A DNA stretch of 64,000 nucleotides from an uncultured Oscillospiraceae bacterium. GTDB taxonomy: Bacteria > Bacillota > Clostridia > Oscillospirales > Acutalibacteraceae. Every line of letters starts with the position of its first letter. Position 1 is the first letter of the stretch. The position numbers were made by a program, and so were the translations under genes. The notes below the pieces were generated by a model. That model saw only the letters and a list, made by a program, of their open reading frames with translations. It had not been told where the DNA came from and did not search any database. Below, one piece after another: positions 26,822 through 36,482 of the stretch. Location: positions 1 to 64,000 of the forward strand of contig UQDO01000006.1 in assembly GCA_900539855.1 (NCBI GenBank), in the 5' to 3' direction.

Positions 26822-27994
26822 TCACGCTATCTCGTCCGAGCCGTCGTCCGGTATGACATCCTTCATTGCGGCTATTGCGACCTCTATCATGCTGTCGTCA
26901 GGCTCCTTGGTCGTGAGCCTTTGTATCCACAGCCCCGGCGCGGCTATGATACGGGTAAGCACATTGTCATGCCGTCCGCAGAGCCTTATCAGCTCATAGC
27001 CCAGTCCGCAGATGACCGGAATAAGCAGTATCTTTATAGGCACCCAGAGGTAGTTGCGCGATATTATAAAATCGGGCAGAATGATCACCAGCAGGCTGCT
27101 TATAAGTATTCCCACCGCAAGCATAAGGAACATGAACGATGTTCCGCAGCGCGGATGAAAGCGCTTTTGTATCCTCACGTTTTCCACAGTGAGCGGAAGC
27201 CCGTGTTCATAACAGAATATGGTCTTGTGCTCCGCCCCGTGGTACATGAACACCCTTTTTATGTCCTTTTCAAGTGAAACGAGGGCTATGTAGCCTATGA
27301 ATATCGCCATTTTTATGACGCCCTCGATAAGGCCCTTGTAAAATTTAAGGTCGCCCGGTGTTATCGCGTCTATACCCTTGAAGGCAAGCGCCGGAAGGTA
27401 CATAAACAGCACCACCGCCAGCACGATACCGAGCACCGAGCCTGCCGCCATTGCGGCTCCGGCTGCGACCGACGAGCCCTTCTTCTCATCCTTTTTTGCC
27501 GGGTCCTTCGCTTCCGTCTTATCTGCCGTTTCGGTTCCCGGCTGTGCGGCATCTGTTTGCCCGGCGGTTTCGGTGTCACTCGGCACAATGTCTCCGGTAT
27601 CAGCCGCACAAGATTGCTCCGGCATGACTGCTTTTTCGTCCTGCTCCGTTTCCTGCCCGGCGTCCTTATGGCTTTGCTTTTTCTGCGCCTCCTGCTCCTC
27701 CAGCTCGGTAAAGCCGGAGATATCAGCCGAGCGCATCATGGCTTTGTAGCCTGTGACCATTGCCTCGACAAGGTTGACCATGCCGCGGATAAGCGGCAGA
27801 CCGAAGAATTTATAACGGTCGCGCAGTCTGCTTTCCTTTACCTCGGAAAGGTCTATGCTGCCGTCGGTCTTTCTGACCGCCATGGCGGTCTTGTACGGTC
27901 CCTTCATCATAATGCCTTCGATAAGCGCCTGACCGCCTATCGACGTTTTTTTATATCCCAATTTGCGACCTCTTTTCCCTTTATACCTGTTCAT
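26822..27994 (-). CDS. DUF1385 membrane protein
   Basis: A 390-residue protein of the DUF1385 family. Conserved parts are IGGQALIEGIMMKGP near the N-terminus, GLPLIRGMVNLVEAM, and HGAEHKTIFCYEHGLPLTVENV followed by RFHPRCGTSFMF. Between residues ~100 and 175 lies a low-complexity Glu/Gln/Thr/Asp/Lys insert that looks disordered. Three to four membrane helices follow (~180-205, 225-245, 300-325). The histidine/cysteine-rich loop could bind metal. Function is unknown. The start overlaps the kinase stop by 14 bases. Confidence 0.85.
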   Translation of the reverse strand: MNRYKGKRGRKLGYKKTSIGGQALIEGIMMKGPYKTAMAVRKTDGSIDLSEVKESRLRDRYKFFGLPLIRGMVNLVEAMVTGYKAMMRSADISGFTELEEQEAQKKQSHKDAGQETEQDEKAVMPEQSCAADTGDIVPSDTETAGQTDAAQPGTETADKTEAKDPAKKDEKKGSSVAAGAAMAAGSVLGIVLAVVLFMYLPALAFKGIDAITPGDLKFYKGLIEGVIKMAIFIGYIALVSLEKDIKRVFMYHGAEHKTIFCYEHGLPLTVENVRIQKRFHPRCGTSFMFLMLAVGILISSLLVIILPDFIISRNYLWVPIKILLIPVICGLGYELIRLCGRHDNVLTRIIAAPGLWIQRLTTKEPDDSMIEVAIAAMKDVIPDDGSDEIA

Positions 27995-29447
27995 TCTTTT
28001 GCTCGGGTGGGAATATGACCTCGGTTATCTCGTCGGGCTGCGCCTTTACGGTCGGCAGCACGACGGTGACGGTCGTCCCCTCGCCCTCGACACTTTCAGC
28101 GAACAGCAGTCCGTTGTGGTGCTTTATTATTTCATCAGCGACCGCGAGCCCTATCCCCGAGCCGCGGACGTTGGTATTAGCCTTGTAGAATTTTTCCTTT
28201 ATATGGTCGATATCCTTTGCCGGTATGCCGCAGCCGGTATCGCTTATGGTGACGCGGATGCAGCCTTCTTCGTTGAAGACCGACACTACGATATGACCGC
28301 CCGGCTCGGTGTATTTTATGGCGTTGTCTATGATGTTTATAAACACCTGCTTGATACGGTCGCGGTCAGCCATTATCTTTTCGGTCCTTTCGGGACCGAC
28401 GAAAACGAGCGACAGTTTGTGCTGCCTTGCCATTTCCTCATACATATCGACGACGTCGCCGATTATTTTAAGCGGATCGTTGAGCGACGGCGTTATGGTC
28501 AGCTTGCCGGATTCCATGCGTGAAAAGTCGAGCAGCTCCTCGACCAGTCCGGAAAGCCGGTCAGCCTCGCCGAGTATGACCTCCAGTCCGTGTCTTACGA
28601 CATCGTCGTCCTCGCCGACCGACATTTTTACCGTTTCGCCCCAGCCCTTTATGGCGGTCAGCGGCGTTCTCAGCTCATGTGAGACCGACGATATGAAATC
28701 GTTTTTCAGCTTGTCGGCATTTTCAAGTTCCGACGCCATGTAGTTTATTGTGTCGCACAGCTCGCCTATCTCGTCGTTCTGCTTGACCTCCAGCCGGGCG
28801 TTCATGTCGCCGCCTGCTATCTTTCTCGCCGCAGTGGTTACGTCGCGCACGGGACGGACTATGGAGTTTACGAAAAACGCGCCCGACAAAAGCGCAAATC
28901 CCACCATCAGCACACCTATGGCTATAGCCATGCCGAGCAGAAATCCGTACGCCGTCATGACCTGCTCCATCGATACCACGACGCGATATGCGCCGTTTGA
29001 GCCGTAGCCAAGATCGGGCAGTACGGTTGTGACCGCCAGCACGCGCTCGCCGTTGTCGTTTTTACCGTACCATGACGCCTCGCCGCCGGTCCTTACCGCC
29101 TCGGCGTAGTCGGTCGCCCCGTCTTGTCCGCCGTCAAAAGCAAAGCCGTTGGTGGTCACAAGCATGTTGCCCGAAGCGTCGAATATCTGCACCTCTATTT
29201 TGTCGCGGTACATAAAATCCTGCGCGTAGCTTCTTGCCGCGGCAGGGAAGCCGGTTTCATCGGTAAGGGAAAGAACATTTATATCACGGACATATTCCGA
29301 AGCCGAGCTTATAACAAGGCTTTTGTAATAGTTGAACAGCGCCACGCCGACGCTTATTTCGCCGACTACGACCACAAGCATAATAACCGGCAGTATGTTT
29401 ATCAGCCAGCGTCTTGTTATGCTGTGCAGCTTTATGTTAAGATCCAT
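27981..29447 (-). CDS. Sensor histidine kinase, HAMP-HisKA-HATPase
   Basis: A 488-residue membrane kinase. A first helix (~15-37) and a second (~167-192) flank an extracytoplasmic sensor domain of about 130 residues. A HAMP domain (~193-245), the phosphoacceptor helix FISSVSHELRTPLTAIKGW (His ~257) and the HATPase domain follow, with N-box INIIDNAIKYTEPG, G1 ISDTGCGIP and G2 GSGIGLAVADEI. It is the second gene after its response regulator. The upstream lipoprotein gene may encode an associated sensor or client. The signal is unknown. Confidence 0.92.
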   Translation of the reverse strand: MDLNIKLHSITRRWLINILPVIMLVVVVGEISVGVALFNYYKSLVISSASEYVRDINVLSLTDETGFPAAARSYAQDFMYRDKIEVQIFDASGNMLVTTNGFAFDGGQDGATDYAEAVRTGGEASWYGKNDNGERVLAVTTVLPDLGYGSNGAYRVVVSMEQVMTAYGFLLGMAIAIGVLMVGFALLSGAFFVNSIVRPVRDVTTAARKIAGGDMNARLEVKQNDEIGELCDTINYMASELENADKLKNDFISSVSHELRTPLTAIKGWGETVKMSVGEDDDVVRHGLEVILGEADRLSGLVEELLDFSRMESGKLTITPSLNDPLKIIGDVVDMYEEMARQHKLSLVFVGPERTEKIMADRDRIKQVFINIIDNAIKYTEPGGHIVVSVFNEEGCIRVTISDTGCGIPAKDIDHIKEKFYKANTNVRGSGIGLAVADEIIKHHNGLLFAESVEGEGTTVTVVLPTVKAQPDEITEVIFPPEQKNEQV

Positions 29448-29488
29448 GTCCTTCCCTCCTTCTTTGCGTATTTAAACAGATAAACCGA

Positions 29489-30190
29489 TCAACCGGTGCA
29501 CCACTTGTAGCCCATGCCCCAGACGGTAAGCAGGTGCTTCGGGTTGGACGGCTCATCCTCTATCTTCATTCTCAGGCGCCTTATATTGACGTCCACTATT
29601 TTTTCCTCGCCGAAATACGATTCGCCCCAGACGCGTGTCAGTATATCGTTGCGCTCAAGCGGCGTATCGGGGTTTGTGAAAAGGTATTCTATTATCTGAA
29701 ACTCGACCTGCGTAAGCTCTATGTTGCGGTCGTTTTTGGAAAGGGTGTGACGGCGCATGTTGAGCACAAATTCGCCGTGGCGTATCTCCTCCGACACGCC
29801 TTTGCCGGCATTGGCATGCACCTCGATGCGGCGGTAGAGCGAATCAACCCTCGCATTCAGCTCGGTCGGGCTGAACGGCTTGGTTATGTAATCGTCGGCG
29901 CCCAGCATCAGTCCGCTGACCTTATCCATTTCCTGTGTACGGGCAGTGAGCATTATTATACCGAGCTCGGGTGACCGGCGGCGCAGTTCCTTGCAGAGCG
30001 CAAATCCGTCCATGCCCGGCATGGTAATGTCAAGCAGCGCTATGTCAAAGCCCTTGGGGTCGCTGTCAAAGATTTTGAGCGCCTCTTCGCCCGAGCCTGC
30101 CTCGACCGTTTCATAGCCGACGCGCCTTAGGTTTATGACCTCAAATTCCCTTATGTTCTGCTCGTCCTCAACAATCAGTATCCTTTTCAA
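29489..30190 (-). CDS. OmpR-family response regulator
   Basis: A 233-residue regulator. The receiver domain has acidic ILIVEDEQ at the N-terminus, phosphoacceptor Asp in IALLDITMPGMDG (~residue 53), and the conserved lysine in DYITKPFSP. A C-terminal winged helix follows (ELTQVEFQIIEYLFTNPDTPLERNDILTR as two helices, then DVNIRRLRMKIE). The TTG start has GGAGG nine bases upstream. It is partner to the kinase 41 bases downstream. Confidence 0.93.
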   Translation of the reverse strand: MKRILIVEDEQNIREFEVINLRRVGYETVEAGSGEEALKIFDSDPKGFDIALLDITMPGMDGFALCKELRRRSPELGIIMLTARTQEMDKVSGLMLGADDYITKPFSPTELNARVDSLYRRIEVHANAGKGVSEEIRHGEFVLNMRRHTLSKNDRNIELTQVEFQIIEYLFTNPDTPLERNDILTRVWGESYFGEEKIVDVNIRRLRMKIEDEPSNPKHLLTVWGMGYKWCTG

Positions 30191-30218
30191 GACCGCTTTC
30201 CTCCGTTTCCCGTGACTG

Positions 30219-31589
30219 CTATTTTACATTGAGATTGCTTTTGCCCGTTCCGGTTTTGTTTGCCGCCGCGTCGTCAATAAGACGGAAATGCGCGCGGATG
30301 TAGTCCTCCCCCGGATTAAGCGCGCTGTTTGAAAGCTTTGCTATCATAACGTCCTCAGACGACCGCGCCAGCTCAAAATAATTTTCGTACTTTTCGAGAT
30401 TGCTTTCCCATTCCTTGATTTTTAAGGTCTGTAACCGCACTATTTCCTCGCCGGCTGCCTTCTCATCCGGGCTCCACCGCGATATAATGCGCTGCCTTAT
30501 GTCAAGGTTGCGCTGCACCGTTATGTTCCCTACCCACTCATCGGGTATTATGACGTAGTATCCGTCCACATAGTTTATTATGGTATGATCCATAGGGGTC
30601 AGCATATTGCCGTCCACCCTGTTCCAGGTGGTCATGTATGTTACGTCCGACTCCTGCGTTCCTGCCGGAGAGGGCAGCTTTTCGGCAAGAGGTATGTCCA
30701 CCGACCCGTCGCCGTCAAAATCCGACGACCTGACCGACGACGCGCGCAGTGTTCTTACATTTTCACCGCCTAAGACCTCAGGCGATGAGAATATGCTTGT
30801 AAGTGCACCGTCGCTGATGCATAAAACCTCGGTTATCATTCCGGTAGACTTCGCCGCGTCGATAAAAATCGCCGGCGTGCCGTCCGCAAGGCTTGAAATT
30901 ACCGGCTCATAATATGACGTCACATTTCCGTCCAGCATGCAGGAGCTGTTTTTGGTAAAGCCCTGCTCGGTGAGCGACAGAAGCGACGCCGTCGACGTGC
31001 CTGCCTCTTTATCAAGGTGCACAGCCACTATGTCGCTCACTCCGTCGCCGTCAAAATCACAGGTTGAAAACACCGAGTAGCTCTCACTTGTAACCTCGGC
31101 TAAAATGCCGGCGTTCATTTCATAGACCGACACCTGCTTGTCAACCGCCGAAAAGCGGCTCCAGCTGACTATTATTTTGGGCAGACCGCTGTGATCCAGC
31201 GTTGCGAACTCGACCGACTCAACGCCCGACGACTTGACCTCTATATCGGACACCGACACCCAGCCGCCGGCATCGGTCCAGCGTATATAATTTATGTGCA
31301 GCACCGCCGTTTTATCGTCGGTACTGGTCTTATAGAACGAGAACACCTCGGGCTTGCCGTCGCCGTCAAGATCCTTGGTGATTATGGCAGAGCGGTACCT
31401 GCCCGACGCCGGGTAAACAAGGCTCACGCTGCCGCCGACATAGGTCTCAAGCGTTTTCTGTATATTGTAAAGCTCGCCAGACGGCTTTGGCGGCACGATG
31501 CTGTCGGCTATATTTATGCCCAGCCCTCCGCAGGAGCAAAGCACCGCAGCCATAAGCAGCGCGATGATCGGTGTAAATATCTTTTTCAA
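30219..31589 (-). CDS. Lipoprotein with FG-GAP/VCBS-like DxDGDG repeats
   Basis: A 456-residue secreted lipoprotein; the lipobox is LCSC at about residue 19. At least three calcium-loop-like repeats are visible: TKDLDGDGKPEVFSFY, STCDFDGDGVSDIVAVH and SSDFDGDGSVDIPLAE. They are spaced like the blades of an FG-GAP/VCBS beta-propeller. The last ~80 residues are charged and probably helical. The TTG start has GGGAGG nine bases upstream. It is the first gene of the operon with the two-component system, which suggests a role in sensing or an output at the cell surface. Function is unproven. Confidence 0.7.
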   Translation of the reverse strand: MKKIFTPIIALLMAAVLCSCGGLGINIADSIVPPKPSGELYNIQKTLETYVGGSVSLVYPASGRYRSAIITKDLDGDGKPEVFSFYKTSTDDKTAVLHINYIRWTDAGGWVSVSDIEVKSSGVESVEFATLDHSGLPKIIVSWSRFSAVDKQVSVYEMNAGILAEVTSESYSVFSTCDFDGDGVSDIVAVHLDKEAGTSTASLLSLTEQGFTKNSSCMLDGNVTSYYEPVISSLADGTPAIFIDAAKSTGMITEVLCISDGALTSIFSSPEVLGGENVRTLRASSVRSSDFDGDGSVDIPLAEKLPSPAGTQESDVTYMTTWNRVDGNMLTPMDHTIINYVDGYYVIIPDEWVGNITVQRNLDIRQRIISRWSPDEKAAGEEIVRLQTLKIKEWESNLEKYENYFELARSSEDVMIAKLSNSALNPGEDYIRAHFRLIDDAAANKTGTGKSNLNVK

Positions 31590-31799
31590 GCGGCGGCACC
31601 TCCCTTTACTTAATTATAAGGCTAATATCGTGATCCCAACTTACACTTATGACAAAGCCGGCAGACCGGAACGCCGTCCCCGATCGCTTTGCCTATTCTA
31701 ATTGATTATAACACAATACACTGTGGAATAACATAGTTTTTTTGATAATTTCCAAAAAATTTTGAAGCGTCACTGTCTGCCCGTTTCGGGCGGCAATTA

Positions 31800-31844
31800 T
31801 GCATACTTTTGCATATATTCAAATATTTTTTGAATATTTTTGCA
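31800..31844 (+). promoter_or_regulatory. Two ArgR-type operator boxes upstream of argG
   Basis: TGCATACTTTTGCA (31800-31813) and TGAATATTTTTGCA (31831-31844) both match the ARG-box pattern TGNATWWWWATNCA with one or two mismatches. Their centres are 31 bases apart, about three helical turns. The second ends nine bases before the -35 box. Arginine repression of argGH is expected from family knowledge. Confidence 0.6.
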
Positions 31845-31852
31845 AAAACCTC

Positions 31853-31880
31853 TTGATTTTTATGAAAAAAGGTGTATAAT
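31853..31880 (+). promoter_or_regulatory. argGH promoter
   Basis: TTGATT (31853-31858), a 16-base spacer and TATAAT (31875-31880), about 35 bases before the argG start. The remaining sequence back to 31590 is intergenic and AT-rich, with no gene that I can see. Confidence 0.75.
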
Positions 31881-31915
31881 GGTGTCAAACCGATACAAAA
31901 ACGGAGGAACAAAAA

Positions 31916-33130
31916 ATGAAAGAGATAAAAAAGGTCGTCCTTGCCTATTCGGGCGGACTTGACACATCGATAATAATTCCCTGGCTCAAGGAGAATTACA
32001 ACAACTGCGAGGTCATCGCCGTTTCAGCCGACGTCGGTCAGGGGACCGAGCTTGACGGTCTTGAGGAAAAGGCTAAAAAGACCGGCGCGTCAAAGCTTTA
32101 CATCCTTGATCTTAAAAAGGAGTTCGTCGAGGATTATATTTACCCAACCATGCAGGCAGGCGCCGTTTACGAGGGCGATTATCTGCTCGGCACATCGTTT
32201 GCAAGACCCCTCATCGCGCAGAAAATAGTGGAGATAGCCAAAAAGGAAGGTGCCGACGCGATATGCCACGGCTGCACCGGAAAGGGCAACGATCAGGTGC
32301 GGTTCGAGCTGAGCATAAAGGCGTTCGCTCCCGACATGGCGATAATCGCGCCCTGGCGGATATGGGATATAAAATCGCGTGACGAGGAGATAGATTACGC
32401 CGAGGCGCACGATATTCCGCTGAAGATAAACCGTGAGACCAACTATTCGAAGGACAAGAACCTCTGGCATCTCTCGCACGAGGGACTTGATCTTGAGGAT
32501 CCGGCAAACGAGCCGCAGTACAACAAGCCGGGATTTTTGGAGCTTGGCGTATCGCCCGAAATGGCGCCCGACAAACCTACCTATGTGACCATCAGCTTTG
32601 AAAAGGGCGTGCCGACAGCAATAGACGGCAAGAAGCTCGGAGCGGTCGAGACCATTGAGTACCTCAACAAATTAGGCGGCGAAAACGGAATTGGTCTTGC
32701 CGATCTTGTTGAAAACAGGCTTGTCGGCATGAAGTCGCGCGGCGTTTACGAGACCCCCGGCGGCACCATTCTTTACAAGGCGCACAAGGTGCTTGAGACC
32801 ATAACGCTCGACAAGGACACTCAGCATTACAAGTATCTCATAGCCGAGCAGTTTGCCGATCTTGTCTACAACGGCAAGTGGTTCACTCCGCTGAGAGAGG
32901 CGCTGTCGGCATTTGTCACCTCAACGCAGCAGACCGTTACCGGCGAGGTAAAGCTGAAGCTGTACAAGGGCAACGTCATAAACGCAGGCGTCACCTCACC
33001 CTACAGCCTCTACGACGAAGAGGTTGCGACCTTTGACGAGGATCACGTTTACGACCAGAAGGATGCCGGCGGATTTATCAATCTGTACGGACTGTCGATG
33101 AAGGTAAGAGCAAAGAAGCTCGGCATGTAA
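31916..33130 (+). CDS. argG: Argininosuccinate synthase
   Basis: A 404-residue cytoplasmic enzyme joining citrulline and aspartate with ATP, the seventh step of arginine synthesis. The PP-loop is [18 protein letters not shown], and further family blocks include [29 protein letters not shown] and [19 protein letters not shown] lies eight bases before the ATG. argH follows after 75 bases on the same transcript. Confidence 0.97.
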   Translation: MKEIKKVVLAYSGGLDTSIIIPWLKENYNNCEVIAVSADVGQGTELDGLEEKAKKTGASKLYILDLKKEFVEDYIYPTMQAGAVYEGDYLLGTSFARPLIAQKIVEIAKKEGADAICHGCTGKGNDQVRFELSIKAFAPDMAIIAPWRIWDIKSRDEEIDYAEAHDIPLKINRETNYSKDKNLWHLSHEGLDLEDPANEPQYNKPGFLELGVSPEMAPDKPTYVTISFEKGVPTAIDGKKLGAVETIEYLNKLGGENGIGLADLVENRLVGMKSRGVYETPGGTILYKAHKVLETITLDKDTQHYKYLIAEQFADLVYNGKWFTPLREALSAFVTSTQQTVTGEVKLKLYKGNVINAGVTSPYSLYDEEVATFDEDHVYDQKDAGGFINLYGLSMKVRAKKLGM

Positions 33131-33205
33131 AAGGTTTTAAGATTGAGCGCGGCAGCTATACTGCCGCGCTTCCGCCGACTTTGGAACAAATAAAGGAGCA
33201 TATTT

Positions 33206-34582
33206 ATGAAACTATGGACAGGCAGATTCAAAAAGGAGCTTGACCCGAGGACCAACGATTTCAACCGGTCGCTCCCCTTTGACAGCAGAATGTACAGGCA
33301 GGATATCGAAGGGTCGCTTGCCCACGCCGCCATGCTCGGCAGGCAGGGCATAATTTCGGACGGAGACTGCGAAAAAATAACCGACGGGCTGCTGTCCATT
33401 CTGCACGATATAGAGTCGGGCGCGCTTACCTTCGACGGAGAATATGAGGACATCCACACCTTTGTTGAGGCGAACCTGACCGAACGCATAGGCGATGCCG
33501 GAAAACGGCTGCACACCGCGCGCAGCCGCAACGATCAGGTGGCGCTTGATTTGAGGCTTTACCTGCGTGACGAATGTGAAACGCTTGTCGATATGCTGAA
33601 GTCACTTTGTGAGGTCATAGCCGACAAGGCGCTTTTGTACAAGGACGCCGTCATGCCGGGCTACACCCATTTACAGCGTGCCCAGCCTATCGTTTTCGGT
33701 CATGCGCTGCTTGCCTACGGCGAGATGCTTATACGGGATATCGGCAGGATAAAGGACTGCCGGAAGCGTATGAACATATGCCCTTTGGGCAGCTGCGCTC
33801 TGGCAGGCACAACCTATCCGCTCGACCGTGAAGCGGTGGCGGCGGCGCTTTTTATGGACGGCATCTCAAACAACAGTCTTGACGGCGTGTCCGACCGCGA
33901 TTTTGCCATTGAGCTTTGCTCGGCGCTTTCGCTGATCATGGTGCACCTGTCGCGCTTTTCGGAGGAGATAATACTGTGGAGCTCGTCCGAATTCAAATTT
34001 ATAGAGCTTGACGACGCCTTTTCGACCGGCTCGTCCATAATGCCGCAGAAAAAGAATCCCGACATTGCCGAGCTTGTCCGCGGAAAATCCGGCAGGGTGT
34101 TCGGCGACAACATGACGCTGCTGACCATCATGAAGGGGCTGCCGCTTGCCTATAACAAGGACATGCAGGAGGACAAGGAGGCTGTCTTTGACGCGGTCGA
34201 CACCGTTGAAAAATGCCTTGCCGCATTTACTCCGATGCTCGACAGCATAACGGTCTATAAGGAAAACATGAGGAAGGCTGCGTCGGGCGGATTTATAAAC
34301 GCCACCGACTGCGCCGATTATCTTGTAAGCCGGGGACTGCCCTTCCGCGACGCCTACAAGGCGACCGGCGAACTTGTAGCCCGGTGCATTGAGCTTAATG
34401 TCGATCTCGAAACGCTGCCCATTTCCGAATACAAAAAAATATGCCCCCTCTTTGAGGACGGGGTGTACGGTGCAATAAGCCTTGAGACCTGCGTGAACAA
34501 CCGCAGCGTTGCCGGCGGTCCGGCGCCGTCAGAGGTGGAAAAGTGCGCGGCAAAATTAAAGCAGTCGCTTTTTTGTTTGTGA
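33206..34582 (+). CDS. argH: Argininosuccinate lyase
   Basis: A 458-residue enzyme that releases arginine and fumarate. Signature segments are HTARSRNDQVALDLRL, MPGYTHLQRAQPIVFGH and the superfamily loop GSSIMPQKKNPDIAELVRGK, which contains the catalytic serine region. AAGGAG precedes the ATG. It follows argG and directly precedes a small membrane-protein gene. Confidence 0.97.
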   Translation: MKLWTGRFKKELDPRTNDFNRSLPFDSRMYRQDIEGSLAHAAMLGRQGIISDGDCEKITDGLLSILHDIESGALTFDGEYEDIHTFVEANLTERIGDAGKRLHTARSRNDQVALDLRLYLRDECETLVDMLKSLCEVIADKALLYKDAVMPGYTHLQRAQPIVFGHALLAYGEMLIRDIGRIKDCRKRMNICPLGSCALAGTTYPLDREAVAAALFMDGISNNSLDGVSDRDFAIELCSALSLIMVHLSRFSEEIILWSSSEFKFIELDDAFSTGSSIMPQKKNPDIAELVRGKSGRVFGDNMTLLTIMKGLPLAYNKDMQEDKEAVFDAVDTVEKCLAAFTPMLDSITVYKENMRKAASGGFINATDCADYLVSRGLPFRDAYKATGELVARCIELNVDLETLPISEYKKICPLFEDGVYGAISLETCVNNRSVAGGPAPSEVEKCAAKLKQSLFCL

Positions 34583-34583
34583 T

Positions 34584-34973
34584 ATGAAAAGCAAAACAAA
34601 GGCACGGCTCATATATCTGCTGCTGTTTTTGGCGCTGCTTGCAACGGAAGTTCTGATTGCTTTATTCGTTCACGACGATTTTGTGCGCCCGTACCTGGGC
34701 GATGTGCTGGTGGTACCGGTGATATTTTTCCTGCTGCGTGCCGCATTTCCCGAAAGAATAAAGCTGCTGCCGCTCTATATCTTCCTATTTGCCGCGGCGG
34801 TAGAGGCCGGTCAGTACTTTAACATTGTAAAGCTGCTGCGGCTCGACGGCATACGCTTTTTCCGTATACTGCTCGGCTCGACCTTTTCGTTTTTGGACAT
34901 AGCGTGCTATTTTGCCGGCGCCGTTCTGTGCCTTTTTGCAGATATTGCAGGGCGCAGACTGCGATCCGCCTAA
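34584..34973 (+). CDS. DUF2809-like small membrane protein
   Basis: A 129-residue protein with three to four hydrophobic segments. The pattern DFVRPYLGDVLVVPVIFFLLR near the N-terminus and LLGSTFSFLDIACYFAGAVL near the C-terminus fits the DUF2809 family, of unknown function. It starts one base after the argH stop and has no clear ribosome binding site, so translation is probably coupled to argH. Confidence 0.75.
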   Translation: MKSKTKARLIYLLLFLALLATEVLIALFVHDDFVRPYLGDVLVVPVIFFLLRAAFPERIKLLPLYIFLFAAAVEAGQYFNIVKLLRLDGIRFFRILLGSTFSFLDIACYFAGAVLCLFADIAGRRLRSA

Positions 34974-34988
34974 ATTTGCTTGCATGTT

Positions 34989-35018
34989 TTGACAATCTAT
35001 GTTATCCTCAAGTATAAT
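34989..35018 (+). promoter_or_regulatory. Promoter of the 35036 gene
   Basis: A consensus TTGACA (34989-34994), an 18-base spacer and a perfect TATAAT (35013-35018). The ribosome binding site follows almost at once (35021-35028). Confidence 0.75.
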
Positions 35019-35035
35019 AAGAGGAGGAGATACAG

Positions 35036-35962
35036 TTGTTAAAACCACAGAAATGGACCATTCCGTCGCAAAGCGGCGACATAGAGGTGCAGTTTACGCC
35101 CCACAACTTTTCGGGCAGACACGAGCTTTACATCGGCGGCAACAAAATAGAAATACCGCGCGGCTTCAAAGTACTGCGCGAGACCGGCGGTGTTGTGGAA
35201 ATTCCGTTTTCGGTGGATTCTGCCGAATACCGTTTTGTGATATATCCCGGCAAAGCCGACATAGTGTATGACGGCAGGTGGCTCTCCACCGGCAAGCCGT
35301 ACACGCCGCCGCAAAAGCCGAGCGCTTTTGCCCTTGTTTTCGCGTTTCTTTGCTTTGCCTGTCCTGCCATATCGCTTGGCGGTGCTCTGCCTGCCGCGGT
35401 CGGTGCTGCCGGCTTTTTGCTGTGCCTTGCAGTGATCAGGTCGCGCCTTAAAAACATTTTTAAGGTCCTTTTGTCCTTGCTTATTTCCCTGTGCTGCATA
35501 GGCTTTGCGGTAGGTATGCTGTACTTGGCCTCCAACATCGGTGCCCCGGAAGATGCCGCGAAACCCAAAATATTCGAGGGAGGAAACGCCGCAATAGAGC
35601 TGACCGATCGGTTCCTAAATGACGACGGGTTTGAAGACTTTGACCTTTCGGTATATGACGACAACATGAGCGCTTTGATATCGCATCAGTCCAAGGAAGA
35701 GGCTCCGTGCGAAACACCGGCAGAATACGCAAAGGCGTTCATTTCGACCAATTCCCTGCAGTACAAAAACGCAGACTTAGATGCCGATATGCCGTATTTT
35801 GAATACACAAAGCTCGATAAAGGCGACAAGTTCTGTTTTATGGTAGGCATTTTTGAGGACGATAAGGACTGGTACATAGTTCAGTTCCAGTGCTTTGACC
35901 AATGCGCAGACGATCTTCGCGACACGGTCAAAAAGTACCTCGCCACCGTAACGGTGCGGTGA
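35036..35962 (+). CDS. Hypothetical protein with central membrane hairpin
   Basis: A 308-residue protein that I do not recognise. The first ~95 residues are soluble and beta-rich (IEVQFTPHNFSGRHELYIGG; a possible PH-like or galectin-like strand pattern that I cannot confirm). Two or three hydrophobic segments span ~98-165. The last ~140 residues are soluble again and acidic, with TPAEYAKAFISTNSLQYKN, and look like a folded extracellular or cytoplasmic domain. The TTG start has AGGAGGA upstream and its own strong promoter. Nothing in its neighbours suggests a role. Confidence 0.6.
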   Translation: MLKPQKWTIPSQSGDIEVQFTPHNFSGRHELYIGGNKIEIPRGFKVLRETGGVVEIPFSVDSAEYRFVIYPGKADIVYDGRWLSTGKPYTPPQKPSAFALVFAFLCFACPAISLGGALPAAVGAAGFLLCLAVIRSRLKNIFKVLLSLLISLCCIGFAVGMLYLASNIGAPEDAAKPKIFEGGNAAIELTDRFLNDDGFEDFDLSVYDDNMSALISHQSKEEAPCETPAEYAKAFISTNSLQYKNADLDADMPYFEYTKLDKGDKFCFMVGIFEDDKDWYIVQFQCFDQCADDLRDTVKKYLATVTVR

Positions 35963-36144
35963 GTATCGCAACCTCGCCGCTGCCGTGCTTTTCCCTTTTT
36001 CGGTTATCATAATCAAAGTGTTGCGCCAAAGGGCTGTAATTGCAAAGACGCCATACAAAACGCCGGATGAAACCGCGCGGCGCCCGGCATCCGTCAGCCT
36101 GAAGCTAAGGTGCGGTAATTATTTGAATTTAAAAACGGCAAAGA

Positions 36145-36174
36145 AAAGGACCGGTGGAAATCCATCGGTCCTTT
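36145..36174. terminator. Terminator after the 35036 gene
   Basis: A 14-bp stem around a two-base loop (AAAGGACCGGTGGA against TCCATCGGTCCTTT), flanked by A- and T-rich sequence. It is about 180 bases after the gene stop. Confidence 0.75.
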
Positions 36175-36200
36175 AGTGTCTTGGCAAAATCGTATGTTTT

Positions 36201-36224
36201 TGCGGCATCCACGCCGCATTTTTT
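36201..36224 (+). terminator. Second short terminator-like hairpin
   Basis: TGCGGC (36201-36206) pairs with GCCGCA (36213-36218) and is followed by six T. It is a likely backup terminator for the plus-strand gene. Confidence 0.55.
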
Positions 36225-36240
36225 ATGATTAGCTGCCGCC

Positions 36241-36385
36241 AAATTTTAGTTTAGCAACCGAAATACTGACTGATTTTTTCGGTTGCTAAAATTTAGCGGT
36301 ATTAAAAGACCAAAAATAACGGCAGGAGACGAGCCCCTGTCCTTAAGTCCGTCAATATATTTATTACACCGCTAAACTAAAATTC
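36241..36385. repeat. MITE-like element, copy 1
   Basis: A non-coding element bounded by near-identical inverted ends: AAATTTTAGTTTAGC at 36241-36255 and GCTAAACTAAAATT at 36371-36384. Its right 80 bases, read in reverse, match the left 80 bases of the element at 58183-58367, including the motif GACGGAC..TA.GG.CAGGGGCTCG and CTCCTGCCG. A strong 14-bp hairpin (36250-36263 with 36277-36290) lies at its left end. It carries no open frame. Confidence 0.6.
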
Positions 36386-36482
36386 AGCATTTAAAAACAG
36401 CAGCGGCGAGCAAAATATCAAGAGAGCGCCATATAATTATTTTTCTATGGACGACTTAATTTAAATAATGCTTATCTTCTGC

